This document shows, one piece after another, positions 35,098-41,340 of a stretch of 41,340 nucleotides of DNA; position 1 is the stretch's first letter; every line of letters starts with the position of its first letter. Position numbers and translations under genes: made by a program. The notes below the pieces were generated by a model. It saw nothing but the letters and a program-made list of their open reading frames with translations, was not told where the DNA came from and did not search any database. This DNA is from Gammaproteobacteria bacterium. GTDB taxonomy: Bacteria > Pseudomonadota > Gammaproteobacteria > UBA6429 > Thiohalophilaceae. The stretch covers positions 101,759 through 143,098 of the forward strand of contig JAHECZ010000001.1 in NCBI GenBank assembly GCA_024641475.1, given 5' to 3'.

Positions 35098-36599
35098 GGC
35101 TGGCAAATCGGCATCGAGAAACTGAAGCTCGTGCCCTGGTTAACCGTACTTTGCGCATCGATCGTGCCGCCATGCAAAGCCACAATGCGTTTCACAATCG
35201 CCAAACCCAATCCGGCATGTTGCCGACTATCACCGCGACTTTTTTGCACGCGATAAAATCGATCGAAGATATGGGGTAATTCGTCTGGCTTGATACCACA
35301 ACCGGTATCAACCAAACGCACGGTGATATTGTTATTGCCGGGAACCAATGCCAGCGTAATCACACCATTGGCCGGAGTGTGCCTCAAAGCATTTTCCAAT
35401 AAATTTTCCAGTACCCGTTGAATCAGGCCGATATCGCCATAGGCAAACGGCGAGTGTTTTCCCAGCTCGGTGCGCAATGTAATATGGTGCTCAGCCGCCG
35501 CAAGTTGATATTTTTGCGCAACATCCTGGAGTAACTCGGCCAGTGAAAAGGGTTCGATGTTCAACAGAGTCTCGACCGAATCCAGCCGCGCCAATTCGAA
35601 TAATTCCGCAACTAATTGTCCGAGATCTTTACTGTGACTATACGCAATCTGGATATAGCGGCGGCGTTCTTCCTCGTCAAGCCGGTCATCCTTTAGCAAT
35701 AGCGTTTCGAGATAGCCGGTCATCGATGCCAGAGGGGTGCGCAGATCATGTGAAACACTGGCAATAAGTTCACGCCGTTTGGCATCAACCTGACGTAATT
35801 CATCTACGGCAGAATCGATGCGTGCCGCCATACTCTTGAAGCTGCGCGACAATCGTTCCACTTCGTCACCCGACTGTAACACCGTATCTGACTGTTGCAG
35901 CGCAGCATTATTGTCAACCGAGGAAATATTGAATTGGGCATACTTATCCATTTTTTCACTCAGCCGCGACAAACGATGCGTCAGGATGCCAAAGATCAAC
36001 AAACCAAACACCAGTGCAATCAGCAGACTGAGAAACAACCCCGCCATTCCCATGCGCAGGATATAACTGCCCTGCAACATCGATGCGACACTGTCGTAAT
36101 CTTCGCCACCGAGGATGGCATAGAGATAGGCTTTACGACTGTCTCCAATTTTTACTTCTGCCACAGAAAAAATCTTTTGTTTATCCAGCGCACGTGGGTC
36201 ATCGCCAAGCAATGGATAGTTTCTGGCTCCGCTAAGGAATTGTTTAAGCGGTAGCAGATTTATCCTGTCACGTTTAACACGATTCTCCGGCGCCGCATCA
36301 GCCAATATATTTCCTTGCGCATCGAGCAAATACACTTCAATCGCCGGATTATGCACCATCAAGCGATGAAACATCTCCTTCAGCGCCTGTTGATTGATTT
36401 CGCCGGATTTGAATAATTCGGTTTCCTTGACGATGTTTTTTGTCATCGAGGCATTCAGGCGTTGATTGACTTCCTGCTGATAAAGTTGACTGGTATAACT
36501 CACCAGATAAACTATGCCGATACCAACCAGCAACAGCAACAGCAATAATGCCAGCGCCAATTTCGCATACAGGGTATTAATACGCGGAATGAATTTCAT
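35094..36599 (-). CDS. Sensor histidine kinase
   Basis: A 501-residue membrane sensor kinase. TM1 is at about 13-33, a periplasmic sensor region at 34-180, TM2 at about 181-205, and HAMP at about 206-260. The dimerisation domain has the phospho-accepting H284 in SVSHDLRTPL. The ATPase domain has the N box (ENLLENALRH, about 398-407), G1 DTGCGIKP (431-438) and G2 GLGLA (463-467). All catalytic parts are intact. The ATG overlaps the stop of the response regulator by 4 bp, so the two are coupled. The periplasmic signal is unknown. Confidence 0.95.
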   Translation of the reverse strand: MKFIPRINTLYAKLALALLLLLLLVGIGIVYLVSYTSQLYQQEVNQRLNASMTKNIVKETELFKSGEINQQALKEMFHRLMVHNPAIEVYLLDAQGNILADAAPENRVKRDRINLLPLKQFLSGARNYPLLGDDPRALDKQKIFSVAEVKIGDSRKAYLYAILGGEDYDSVASMLQGSYILRMGMAGLFLSLLIALVFGLLIFGILTHRLSRLSEKMDKYAQFNISSVDNNAALQQSDTVLQSGDEVERLSRSFKSMAARIDSAVDELRQVDAKRRELIASVSHDLRTPLASMTGYLETLLLKDDRLDEEERRRYIQIAYSHSKDLGQLVAELFELARLDSVETLLNIEPFSLAELLQDVAQKYQLAAAEHHITLRTELGKHSPFAYGDIGLIQRVLENLLENALRHTPANGVITLALVPGNNNITVRLVDTGCGIKPDELPHIFDRFYRVQKSRGDSRQHAGLGLAIVKRIVALHGGTIDAQSTVNQGTSFSFSMPICQP

Positions 36600-37327
36600 A
36601 ATTCCGCATCCACTTCCGCGAATTTATACCCGACACCCCACACAGTTAATATATAGTGTGGATGCGCCGGATCAGATTCGATCTTGGCACGCAAGCGATT
36701 GATGTGAGAATTAACCGTATGTTCATAGCCATCGTGTCCATAACCCCAGACACTATCGAGCAATTGCAGTCGAGAGTAAACGCGGCCAGGATGCATCGCA
36801 AAGTGATATAGCAACTCGAATTCGCGTACTGTTAGATCAATCGAGTTGCCGCGTTGCGTCACGGTACGGCGCTGTCGATCAATCTCCAAATCCTGCACAC
36901 ACAGTTTATTGTTTTCAGCAGTCATTGCGACTTCGTAATTCGCCTGACCGCGTCGCAAAATTGCCTTGACCCTGGCCAACAATTCACGAATTCCAAACGG
37001 TTTTGTCAAGTAATCGTCCGCGCCGATTTCCAGACCCAACACCCGATCCTGCTCGGTACTGCGTGCCGTCAACATTAATATTGGTGTCGGATTGTGTTGC
37101 TCACGCAGACGTCGACAAATTTCCAGACCATCGACACCCGGCAACATCAAGTCCAGAATGATGAGTTGATAGTGATTTGCCTGCAGCGTCCGCAATCCCT
37201 CATCACCATCATGCACCATACTGACCTCATAACCACCATCACGCAGATGCATCGCGGCCAAACCGGCGATATCGCGATTATCCTCGATGATTAACAGATG
37301 CGGGGTAGTGCCGATTTGAACTTGCAT
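36596..37327 (-). CDS. OmpR-family response regulator
   Basis: A 243-residue response regulator. The receiver domain (about 8-125) has the acidic pocket E15-D16, the phosphorylated D59 in LIILDLMLPG and K109 in YLTKPFG. The C-terminal winged-helix DNA-binding domain (about 145-240) contains LTVREFELL and the recognition region SRLQLLDSVWG. This fold binds direct repeats spaced by one helical turn, and such repeats are seen at three promoters here, including its own. The ATG has either a TAGGA Shine-Dalgarno or, if TAGGAT is the -10, an almost leaderless start. It is cotranscribed with the kinase. Confidence 0.95.
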   Translation of the reverse strand: MQVQIGTTPHLLIIEDNRDIAGLAAMHLRDGGYEVSMVHDGDEGLRTLQANHYQLIILDLMLPGVDGLEICRRLREQHNPTPILMLTARSTEQDRVLGLEIGADDYLTKPFGIRELLARVKAILRRGQANYEVAMTAENNKLCVQDLEIDRQRRTVTQRGNSIDLTVREFELLYHFAMHPGRVYSRLQLLDSVWGYGHDGYEHTVNSHINRLRAKIESDPAHPHYILTVWGVGYKFAEVDAEL

Positions 37328-37333
37328 GGATCA

Positions 37334-37365
37334 ATCCTAAGGGTAATTTTTCACAAAAGTATCAC
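37334..37365 (-). promoter_or_regulatory. Response-regulator promoter with two GTGA repeats
   Basis: On the minus strand GTGA (37365-37362), 7 nt, GTGA (37354-37351), 11 nt, TAGGAT (37339-37334). This is the same layout, and the same hexamer, as the promoter of the two-repeat exported protein. It suggests autoregulation. TAGGA could instead be the Shine-Dalgarno of the regulator gene. Confidence 0.6.
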
Positions 37366-37504
37366 GACCAGCCCATACAGACCCACCCTCGATTGAATTC
37401 CTTACCTGAATGGCCAACAAATCGAATAAATATTTTTTGTGTCTGAACGACTCGATCCAGAGATTATTACGACAACTATTCAGCATTAAACTCGTCACTT
37501 TGGC

Positions 37505-37536
37505 GTGATAACGGCGTGATAGTTACTACCTAGGAT
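37505..37536 (+). promoter_or_regulatory. Exported-protein promoter with GTGA repeats
   Basis: On the plus strand GTGA (37505-37508), 7 nt, GTGA (37516-37519), 11 nt, TAGGAT (37531-37536). A degenerate third unit, GTCA, lies another 11 bp upstream (37494-37497). The repeats occupy the -35 region, as in PhoB-type activated promoters. The leader to the ATG at 37605 is about 62 nt, with its own Shine-Dalgarno (AGGAGA). Confidence 0.7.
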
Positions 37537-37604
37537 AGGCATGTCATCGAGATAACTAGCAACATCTCGTCTGGACGTAAACTTATTGCACAGGAGATCG
37601 AATC

Positions 37605-38591
37605 ATGGAACCAACTTTAACACAGACAAATATTTCACTGGCACGCCGCATAGGTATGCTGGCTGCGATATCACTATTAGCCTTATCCGGTGTCGCCCAG
37701 GCAGCCACAAAAATCACCATGCCGCTGGTAACGGGATATTATAATGATCAAAAGATTTATTACGTAAATACCGAAGCATCGGATGCCGGTGTCGCCGCTG
37801 CCGATGGCACAACATTCGTTCCCAAGCTCACCAACTCAATTCGGGTTGGCGCAACGGCGGATATTTATGTGGTTACCAATAACAACCAGCACAACATCGT
37901 TGACTCCGTACCCAGCCCTTTTGGTCCTGCCAATGCCGATCCGGATTATAGTCCGCTATGGCGTGTAACCTTGATTACATGGCAATCGGGTTTTACACCT
38001 AAAACACTGACATCAGAAGCCGCTGTGCTGGCAGCCCGTGATGCCGGCATGATTACTCTCACCGCTACTGACATCGTCGTCAACTGCCCTGTCGTCGCCA
38101 CTCCCTGGGGACATTTGCCGAGCGCCATTGCAATTAATATCGAAGAAGATGATGAAACAGAAACCAGCACGGTAACACTGCCATTAACCAAAGGATTCAT
38201 TAATGGCAAAGCCACGTTCTACATCAATACCGATACCTCGGACGCGGGCGTTGCCGCCGCTGACGGCACCAATTTTGTGCCCAAACTCGCGGGTACACAT
38301 GCCAGTGGTTCGGAAGCGGATATTTTTCCATTTTTTGGCAAAACCAATCCGGCGCAACGTAATGTGGTTGATTCCGTACCAACGCCAGTTGGCCCAGGCA
38401 ATACCGATCCTCAATATAGCCCGCTCTGGGATGTGGTACCCGTGATGTTTACCAATCAAGCGCGCAAAAACTTCCCGTTGGTCAATTCCATCGCCAAAAT
38501 CGACGAATTGAAAGCGAGTGGTGACCTGACGGTTGGCCCAGAGGCAAATATTATTATTAATTGCCCGGTAGTGCGGGCACCAAAACGCTAA
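37605..38591 (+). CDS. Exported protein with two homologous repeats
   Basis: A 328-residue secreted protein of unknown function. The signal peptide ends in the segment LLALSGVAQAATK (about residues 24-36). The mature part is a tandem duplication of about 120 residues (about 37-160 and 188-325). Each half shows GY/GF...YYVNT or FYINT, SDAGVAAADGT, FVPKL, VVDSVP or IVDSVP, then D-P-Y-SPLW and V/I-NCPVV. The halves are joined by an acidic linker (EEDDETE, about 183). Each half has one cysteine. I tentatively associate it with the DUF7482-like family but cannot confirm it. Promoter layout links it to the adjacent two-component system. A strong terminator follows. Confidence 0.85.
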   Translation: MEPTLTQTNISLARRIGMLAAISLLALSGVAQAATKITMPLVTGYYNDQKIYYVNTEASDAGVAAADGTTFVPKLTNSIRVGATADIYVVTNNNQHNIVDSVPSPFGPANADPDYSPLWRVTLITWQSGFTPKTLTSEAAVLAARDAGMITLTATDIVVNCPVVATPWGHLPSAIAINIEEDDETETSTVTLPLTKGFINGKATFYINTDTSDAGVAAADGTNFVPKLAGTHASGSEADIFPFFGKTNPAQRNVVDSVPTPVGPGNTDPQYSPLWDVVPVMFTNQARKNFPLVNSIAKIDELKASGDLTVGPEANIIINCPVVRAPKR

Positions 38592-38635
38592 GCCATCCGC
38601 GTGGATTGAACACACATGGAAGTGTGAATATAAAT

Positions 38636-38662
38636 AGCCCGGCCATGCCGGGCTGTTTTTTT
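38636..38662 (+). terminator. Intrinsic terminator after the two-repeat exported protein gene
   Basis: AGCCCGGC (38636-38643), loop CAT, GCCGGGCT (38647-38654), then G and seven T (38656-38662). A second small hairpin CACAC/GTGTG (38611-38626) lies before it. Confidence 0.93.
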
Positions 38663-38672
38663 ATTTAACATT

Positions 38673-38861
38673 TCAAAAATCGTAAACCAGCGTTACCGCT
38701 GTCTGCGTATCCGAATTGCTTTTCTCCACCGGGACATCGCTGTTGTTTTTAATGGTAATACCCAATTTCATTGCCAGACTGGCATTGATTTTTAGTTTCA
38801 GTTCGGTAACTGATTCAATCAACAGCGTTTGCTGTGTTAGTTTGATTAATTTCTGCTGAGT
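38673..38861 (-). pseudogene. 3' remnant of a DUF481-like outer membrane protein gene
   Basis: The minus-strand frame gives 62 residues ending in LVYDF and a stop, with no start codon near its 5' end and a stop just upstream (38864-38862). The text ESVTELKLKINASLAMKLG followed by NNSDVP and TAVTLVYDF matches, from memory, the last two beta strands of DUF481 (YdiY-like) outer membrane beta-barrel proteins, which end in an aromatic residue. Only the C-terminal end is left; the rest has been lost, and amrS now begins to be read 17 bp beyond. It is probably a relic of a deletion. Confidence 0.7.
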
Positions 38862-38877
38862 TCAAGCGTGTTAGTCA

Positions 38878-39996
38878 TCATATTTTAGCCGTGGATACGA
38901 CCATATCGCTCAATCTTACCGGTAACCGCCTGGCACCCCAGGTGCCGGGTTTGGCATCAAATACACCGGCACAGGTCGTGCCACACTGGTTGCACTTGCC
39001 GTCAGTGGTGAGATTCCAGTCACTGAGGACATACCAGTCACGCCCAATCAGTTTGTTACCACAGGAATGACAGTAGGTACTGCCACCTTGCGGATCATGT
39101 ACGTTGCCGGTGTATACATACCGCAAGCCATTCGCCAGCGCAATTTTACGTGCGCGGGTTAATGTCGTTGCAGGCGTTGGCGGCACGTCCATCATTTTAT
39201 AATCGGGATGAAATGCCGAGAAATGTAATGGCACATCGGGGCCGAGTTTTTCCGCAATCCATTTACTCAATTGTGTCAGTTCCTGATCGGAATCGTTCTG
39301 ACCAGGAATAAGTAGCGTTGTAATTTCCAGCCACACCCTGGTTTCATGTTGCAAATATTGCAAGGTATCCAATACCGGTGCCAGATGACCGCCGGTGAGC
39401 TTGTGATAAAATTCTTCGGTAAACCCTTTCAGGTCCACATTGGCGGCATCCATATGTGCATAGAATTCCTTACGTGGCTCCGGCGTCACATAGCCCGCCG
39501 TCACTGCAACGGATTTGATCCCTACTGCATGACACGCCTTGGCCACGTCGATGGCATATTCGTGAAAGATCACCGGATCGTTATAGGTATAGGCCACACT
39601 CTTACAGTTTAATTTTTGCGCAGCCTGCGCGATCATCTCCGGCGTGGCTTGATCCGCCAGTGTATCGAACTCGCGCGATTTGCTGATGTCCCAGTTTTGA
39701 CAGAATTTGCAGGCAAGATTACAACCTGCCGTACCAAACGATAAAATCGGTGTGCCAGGTAAAAAATGATTCAAGGGTTTTTTCTCGATGGGATCCACGC
39801 AAAACCCGCTGGAACGTCCATAGGTCGTCAACACCATGGTGTCGCCGACACGACCGCGGACAAAACACAGGCCACGTTGCCCATCATGTAGTTTACAAAA
39901 GCGTGGGCACAGATCGCATTGCACGCGGCCATCCTCGAGTGGATGCCAGTAACCCACAGGGCGGGCAGTCGCAGGATCGATAGCGGTATCTGACAT
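38878..39996 (-). CDS. amrS: AmmeMemoRadiSam system radical SAM enzyme
   Basis: A 372-residue radical SAM protein. The 4Fe-4S motif C92-x3-C96-x2-C99 (GCNLACKFCQNWDIS) is complete. An N-terminal cysteine set (CDLC, CKLH, GLC; residues 27-44) and a C-terminal one (CHSCG, CNQCGTTC) probably bind metal or further clusters. It belongs to the AmrS family found with AMMECR1 and MEMO1 homologues; the reaction is unknown. It is divergent from amrB with a 77 bp gap. The gene is full length. Confidence 0.92.
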   Translation of the reverse strand: MSDTAIDPATARPVGYWHPLEDGRVQCDLCPRFCKLHDGQRGLCFVRGRVGDTMVLTTYGRSSGFCVDPIEKKPLNHFLPGTPILSFGTAGCNLACKFCQNWDISKSREFDTLADQATPEMIAQAAQKLNCKSVAYTYNDPVIFHEYAIDVAKACHAVGIKSVAVTAGYVTPEPRKEFYAHMDAANVDLKGFTEEFYHKLTGGHLAPVLDTLQYLQHETRVWLEITTLLIPGQNDSDQELTQLSKWIAEKLGPDVPLHFSAFHPDYKMMDVPPTPATTLTRARKIALANGLRYVYTGNVHDPQGGSTYCHSCGNKLIGRDWYVLSDWNLTTDGKCNQCGTTCAGVFDAKPGTWGARRLPVRLSDMVVSTAKI

Positions 39997-40073
39997 GGCA
40001 AAAATCCGTCACTTGATGTTTGGCTGAAAAAGTTATACTTATATATGTAGCACACTCAGCGGAATTCAACGCC

Positions 40074-40865
40074 ATGACCACATTGATTCGCCAACCTGCC
40101 GTCGCCGGTCAGTTCTATCCGGATAATCCTGCCGAACTCGATGCCATGCTGACCGAGTTTTTAGGTCAGGTATCGATTAAACCTGGCCCAACACCCAAAG
40201 CGATTATTGCGCCACACGCCGGATACATCTATTCAGGCCCTGTCGCCGCCAGTGCCTATGCGCAATTAATACCATTACGTGAACAGATTACTCGCGTTGT
40301 GCTGCTCGGCCCATCACACCGCGTCTATCTCACCGGTCTGGCGGCAAGTCATGCCAGTCACTTCGCCACGCCATTGGGATTAATACCATTAGATCAAACC
40401 GCGATAGCCAAAACCCTGACCTTACCGCAGGTGCGCTACATGGATGACGCGCACAGCCAGGAACACAGCCTGGAAGTGCACCTGCCATTTTTACAAAAAG
40501 TTCTGGGAGATTTTTCATTGGTGCCACTGGTCGTGGGCGAAACCGAACCCGATGACGTCGCTCAAGTATTAGAGTTGTTTTGGGACAATCCGCACACACT
40601 GATTGTGATTAGCTCAGACCTGAGTCACTATCATGATTATCACACCTCGCAACAGCGCGATCGTGCTACCACCAGAGCCATTGAAGCACTCGCACCCGAA
40701 CGCATCAGCTATGAAGACGCTTGCGGTCGCAATCCGGTCAATGGTTTATTGCAGTTAGCACGCGCCCATCACCTGCACGTCACTACATTGGATCTACGTA
40801 ACTCTGGCGACACTGCCGGGCCACACGACCGCGTCGTGGGTTATGGCGCGTATAGCGTGCATTAA
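40074..40865 (+). CDS. amrB: AmmeMemoRadiSam system protein B (MEMO1 family)
   Basis: A 263-residue MEMO1-family protein, related in fold to class III extradiol dioxygenases. The start RQPAVAGQFYPDNP is the family signature, then APHAGYIYSGPVAASAY (about 48) and LLGPSHR (about 81). HSQEHSLEVHLPFLQ (about 127) and SSDLSHYHDY (about 182) follow, and together supply the histidine and aspartate ligands of the metal-like site. The open frame extends to 40020, but ATG 40074 gives the family start. A weak promoter TTGATG...TATACT (40013-40039, 15 bp spacing) precedes it. Confidence 0.93.
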   Translation: MTTLIRQPAVAGQFYPDNPAELDAMLTEFLGQVSIKPGPTPKAIIAPHAGYIYSGPVAASAYAQLIPLREQITRVVLLGPSHRVYLTGLAASHASHFATPLGLIPLDQTAIAKTLTLPQVRYMDDAHSQEHSLEVHLPFLQKVLGDFSLVPLVVGETEPDDVAQVLELFWDNPHTLIVISSDLSHYHDYHTSQQRDRATTRAIEALAPERISYEDACGRNPVNGLLQLARAHHLHVTTLDLRNSGDTAGPHDRVVGYGAYSVH

Positions 40866-40869
40866 CACA

Positions 40870-41340
40870 ATGTTCAATGAAACTGATCGAAATACCCTGC
40901 TCGGTATTGCCCGCGAATCAGTACGCTACGGTCTGAAACATGGTAAACCATTACCACTGACACTCGATGATTACAGTAAAGCGTTACAGGAAAATCGTGC
41001 CACGTTTGTTACATTGAAAATAAATGATGACTTACGTGGTTGCATCGGCACCCTCGCTGCTTATCGTCCGTTAGTGGAAGACGTCGCCCACAATGCCTTC
41101 GCCGCAGCATTTCGCGATCCGCGCTTTAGCCCGTTGACCGGTGGCGAATTTTCTTTGTTGCACTATCACATCTCGGTACTCAATCCGACGGAACCGTTTC
41201 CAATTGAGAATGAAGCCGATCTGTTAACTAAACTGCAACCCGGCAAGGATGGATTGGTATTGGAAGACGGTTATTATCGCAGTACTTTCTTACCGTCAGT
41301 ATGGGAAAGCCTGCCACTACCTGAGCAATTCGTGCAACAT
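40870..41340 (+). CDS. amrA: AmmeMemoRadiSam system protein A (AMMECR1 family), cut by window end
   Basis: The first 157 residues of an AMMECR1-domain protein, running off the window. The start MFNETDRNTLLGIARESV and the core TFVTLKINDDLRGCIGTL (about residue 52-69), followed by AAFRDPRFSPL (about 86), are the family signature (LRGCIG). AMMECR1 homologues have no established reaction; in bacteria they occur with amrB and amrS. ATG 40870 lies 4 bp after the amrB stop, so the two are one operon. Confidence 0.92.
   Translation, partial: MFNETDRNTLLGIARESVRYGLKHGKPLPLTLDDYSKALQENRATFVTLKINDDLRGCIGTLAAYRPLVEDVAHNAFAAAFRDPRFSPLTGGEFSLLHYHISVLNPTEPFPIENEADLLTKLQPGKDGLVLEDGYYRSTFLPSVWESLPLPEQFVQH

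Noticed and set aside
1-41340. tRNA genes, CRISPR arrays, rRNA, intact transposases
   Set aside because: Gaps were read on both strands; I saw no cloverleaf with a CCA-like end, no regularly spaced repeats of CRISPR type and no transposase-like frame.

Overview
The window reads as a chromosomal stretch of a free-living gammaproteobacterium. The main support is one long minus-strand run, leuC-leuD-leuB-asd-usg-fimV-(EcfT-like)-truA-trpF-trpB-trpA-accD-folC-dedD-cvpA-purF-metZ, a gene order known from Pseudomonas-like Gammaproteobacteria. An E. coli-type Asd, a fused RlmKL, RlmM and PrmB agree with this. Base composition looks near-even by eye. I see no tRNA, rRNA, CRISPR array, prophage or intact insertion sequence.

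Layout. Positions 46-2936 (minus) hold a putative lipoprotein, a DUF455 ferritin-like protein and a glycerate 2-kinase. Positions 3000-3843 (plus) hold a small membrane protein with its own promoter and terminator, then a Nudix hydrolase. Positions 3879-23597 (minus) are the biosynthetic run for methionine, purines, folate, fatty acids, tryptophan, lysine/threonine (Asd) and leucine, with the polar protein FimV and tRNA modification enzyme TruA in it. A divergent LysR gene (23757) faces the DUF1330-leuCDB operon. Positions 24737-27900 hold two 23S rRNA methyltransferases, RlmKL and RlmM, whose genes converge and overlap. Then follow a malate:quinone oxidoreductase-like gene, an MFS transporter, aroC, prmB and mog. 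Positions 33723-38591 hold a thioredoxin-like protein, a secreted spondin-domain protein, a two-component system and an exported protein made of two repeats. The end holds the AmmeMemoRadiSam genes, with amrS divergent from amrB-amrA; amrA is cut by the window edge.

Three things stand out. First, metZ is preceded by what looks like a SAM-II riboswitch directly after a sigma70-type promoter. It is followed by a terminator hairpin, and the 3' end of the aptamer is repeated at the metZ ribosome binding site. Second, three promoters in the two-component locus (spondin gene, response regulator, two-repeat exported protein) share the same layout: GTGA units spaced 11 bp apart, then 11 nt, then a -10-like hexamer. 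This points to a small self-contained regulon around an uncharacterised secreted-protein system. Third, three intergenic gaps carry palindromic elements in which a related internal block sits between long inverted arms whose sequence is different at every locus.
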